From Fidelibacterota bacterium (lineage in GTDB: Bacteria > Fidelibacterota > UBA2242 > JAFGTP01), in NCBI GenBank assembly GCA_021735285.1, contig JAIPHI010000156.1, forward strand, positions 1 through 6,149: a stretch of 6,149 nucleotides of DNA, read 5' to 3'. The position numbers and the translations under genes were made by a program. The notes under the pieces are model-generated. The model ran no database searches. It had not been told where the DNA came from and was given only the letters and a program-made list of their open reading frames with translations. Position 1 is the first letter of the stretch; every line of letters starts with the position of its first letter. This document shows positions 5,816-6,149 of this stretch, one piece after another.

Positions 5816-6096
5816 TGACTATTGGACTATTAAGAATAGAATTTATCATCCCCGCGATAGGATCCTTAAAAGAGAAACGTTCTTTAATCAGGAAGTTGAA
5901 AAACAGAGTACGTAATGATTTTAATGTATCTGTCGCAGAAATTGGTAATTTGAATAATTTCGGCAAGGGGATGATTGGATTTACAACTCTTAGCAAAGAT
6001 GGTAATGTACCCCAGAAAGTATTAAACAGGGTAGAAGAATATATTGATAAGCATTTTAATATAATTGTAACAGATAGACTAATAGAGACATTTTAA
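5815..6096 (+). CDS. ylxP: DUF503 family protein (YlxP-like)
   Basis: The 93-residue product matches the small DUF503 family (PF04456), typified by B. subtilis YlxP, which is encoded at the same place between infB and rbfA. The signature is clear: an N-terminal beta strand (IGLLRIEFIIP), then SLKEKRSLIRKLKNRVRNDF (17-36) and NVSVAEIGNLNNF (37-49), a second strand (GMIGFTTLS) and a C-terminal helix with a final strand (NIIVTDRLIETF). The length is normal and there is no signal peptide or membrane segment. The biochemical role is not settled; constant placement beside rbfA suggests a link to ribosome assembly or RNA binding, which is inference. The start ATG overlaps the infB stop codon by one base (TAATG), with no strong ribosome binding site, so translation is probably coupled to infB. 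Confidence 0.9.
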   Translation: MTIGLLRIEFIIPAIGSLKEKRSLIRKLKNRVRNDFNVSVAEIGNLNNFGKGMIGFTTLSKDGNVPQKVLNRVEEYIDKHFNIIVTDRLIETF

Positions 6097-6149
6097 TGAA
6101 AAGTAGAAGAGTAAAAAGAGCAGAAGAATTAATTAAACGCGAGCTCGGT
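6096..6149 (+). CDS. rbfA: Ribosome-binding factor A, N-terminal fragment (cut by window edge)
   Basis: Only 18 codons are present: MKSRRVKRAEELIKRELG. The pattern of basic residues followed by R-x-x-E-x-I-x-x-E is the usual RbfA N-terminus, where the first helix of the KH-like fold begins. RbfA binds the 30S subunit near the 5' helix of 16S rRNA and assists late maturation and cold adaptation. The ATG overlaps the ylxP stop by one base (TAATG), again suggesting translational coupling. The identification rests on this short match plus gene order (infB-ylxP-rbfA is common), and the rest lies outside the window. Confidence 0.85.
   Translation, partial: MKSRRVKRAEELIKRELG

Overview
The window is a stretch of an AT-rich bacterial chromosome carrying the conserved transcription/translation cluster rimP-nusA-infB-ylxP-rbfA, with a tRNA-Arg gene and a membrane-anchored TPR protein gene in front and the start of a divergent OPT-family transporter gene at the left edge. 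Genes use ATG and TTG starts, several behind clear AGGAGG-type ribosome binding sites, and sigma70-like -35/-10 pairs can be picked out. The NusA N-domain insert, the two-copy IF2_N arrangement and the YfgM-like TPR protein remind me of the Fibrobacterota-Chlorobiota-Bacteroidota superphylum (for example a Neomarinimicrobiota- or Cloacimonadota-like lineage). This placement is from memory of these families and could not be checked.

Layout. Positions 1-196 (minus) hold the N-terminus of an OPT-family membrane transporter, cut by the window edge. Positions 197-508 are an AT-rich divergent intergenic region with a promoter for the transporter whose -10/start region carries a 6-2-6 palindrome, and a well-formed promoter (458-486) reading right. 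That promoter should give a transcript that begins with tRNA-Arg(CCU) (509-581, no encoded CCA) and continues only 26 nt later into the TPR gene (608-1294). An intrinsic-terminator-like hairpin (1352-1377) closes this unit, and its T-run runs straight into a perfect extended -10 (TGATATAAT, 1377-1385) that probably starts the rimP operon. rimP (to 1863), nusA (TTG start, 1894-3303), infB (3371-5815), ylxP (5815-6096) and rbfA (from 6096, cut by the right edge) follow on the same strand; the last two junctions are 1-nt TAATG overlaps.

How the genes work together. RimP and RbfA are 30S ribosome assembly factors, IF2 places initiator tRNA on the ribosome, and NusA is the RNA polymerase pausing/termination/antitermination factor, so the cluster couples transcription with production of initiation-competent 30S subunits. 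In E. coli the same cluster also starts with a tRNA gene (metY); here the tRNA is Arg(CCU) and a TPR gene sits between it and rimP. Two points stand out: the terminator/promoter fusion before rimP, which is well placed for control by NusA itself, and the opposite-charge low-complexity segments in the neighbouring proteins (Glu-rich tail of NusA, extremely Lys-rich linker of IF2). I found no mobile element, CRISPR array, defence gene or clearly new system; this is mostly a conserved housekeeping region.
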